Origin: Nodosilinea sp. E11
Lineage (GTDB): Bacteria; Cyanobacteriota; Cyanobacteriia; Phormidesmidales; Phormidesmidaceae
Assembly: GCF_032813545.1 (NCBI RefSeq)
Contig: NZ_CP136520.1
Location: 1,358,001 to 1,422,000, forward strand
Length of the DNA stretch: 64,000 nucleotides
Direction: 5' to 3'
Within the stretch, counting starts at the first letter, position 1. Every line of letters begins with the position of its first letter. Below the pieces are notes generated by a model, which was not told the origin of the DNA, did not search any database, and saw only the letters and a list, made by a program, of their open reading frames with translations. Below are positions 63,839-64,000 of the stretch, piece after piece. Both the position numbers and the translations under genes were made by a program.

Positions 63839-64000
63839 ATGCTGTCGTCTGACGCCCTCACCCTTTGTATTGCCATCGATCGCCTTACTCAGGCCGACTC
63901 CAACCACTATGCCATCTGGGTGCTAGAAAGCCCGTTTCCCGGGGGATACGCCCACCACGATCGCATCTGGGATGATCAGATGGCGCAGATTTGGGACAGC
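63839..64000 (+). CDS. N-terminal part of a protein cut by the window edge
   Basis: 54 codons are visible: MLSSDALTLCIAIDRL, then YAIWVLESPFPGGYAHHDR, then WDDQMAQIWDS. It lies 82 nt after the PP2C gene in the same direction. The sequence pattern (LxxxRL...VxxPFPGGYxxHD...W) reminds me of the start of cyanobacterial CHAT-domain (caspase-like) proteins, but too little is present for a firm call. The downstream sequence is needed to settle it. Confidence 0.5.
   Translation, partial: MLSSDALTLCIAIDRLTQADSNHYAIWVLESPFPGGYAHHDRIWDDQMAQIWDS

Overview
The window comes from a cyanobacterial chromosome. The evidence is the split-intein C-terminal half of DnaE, a Cph1-type phytochrome with its Rcp1 response regulator, NdhM, P-II (GlnB), Ycf66, a Ycf55/DUF3685 protein, a plastid-lipid-associated (fibrillin) protein, DUF3134, and abundant HIP1 octamers (GCGATCGC). 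GC content is high through most of the window by eye (not computed). A filamentous Leptolyngbya/Nodosilinea-type lineage is plausible but is inference only. I found no rRNA, tRNA, CRISPR array or transposase gene.

Layout. 1-1111 is non-coding and AT-rich, with several strong palindromes and one copy of a dispersed MITE-like repeat. 1112-6446 holds a large PPC-repeat subtilisin-family protease followed by a PrcB-domain lipoprotein. 6584-7936 is dnaE-C, which starts with the C-terminal half of a split intein. 8089-14683 has a pentapeptide-repeat protein, a helical-repeat membrane protein overlapping a receiver-DUF3685 protein, and a processive GT2. 14934-24919 is mixed housekeeping: DUF1328, aldo/keto reductase, DUF1400 hydrolase, Ogt, a GT39-like membrane protein, glnB with an NtcA site, an isochorismatase-fold hydrolase, mraY and DUF3134.

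25045-38842 starts with a fibrillin gene and then runs into a one-direction polysaccharide cluster: ABC-2 permease, Wzt-like ATPase, several GT2/GT4 glycosyltransferases, three methyltransferases, a cupin and a perosamine-type aminotransferase. This gene set fits ABC-transporter-dependent export of an O-antigen-like or capsular glycan. Base composition drops sharply inside the ATPase gene and recovers about 1.8 kb later, which suggests modular exchange of the glycan-specific part.

39034-52382 carries phosphoketolase, a ComEA-like HhH protein, a TM2 protein, a J-domain/TPR protein, an AcnA-type aconitase, a STAS-domain/sugar-phosphate transferase fusion, Ycf66 and IleS. 52402-58201 is a light-signalling block on the minus strand: a Rcp1-like regulator, then cph1, rcp1 and a hybrid histidine kinase in very tight or overlapping order. 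58388-64000 has a TrkA-N potassium channel, a small conserved protein, gloB, ndhM, a membrane PP2C phosphatase with a zinc-ribbon N-terminus, and the start of a further gene cut by the window edge.

The most interesting items are the trans-splicing DnaE half with an unusual loop, the subtilase/PrcB pairing (reminiscent of the dentilisin complex), the nested cph1-rcp1-kinase cassette, the STAS-phosphoglycosyltransferase fusion, the chimeric Wzt ATPase, and the four-copy palindromic repeat family.
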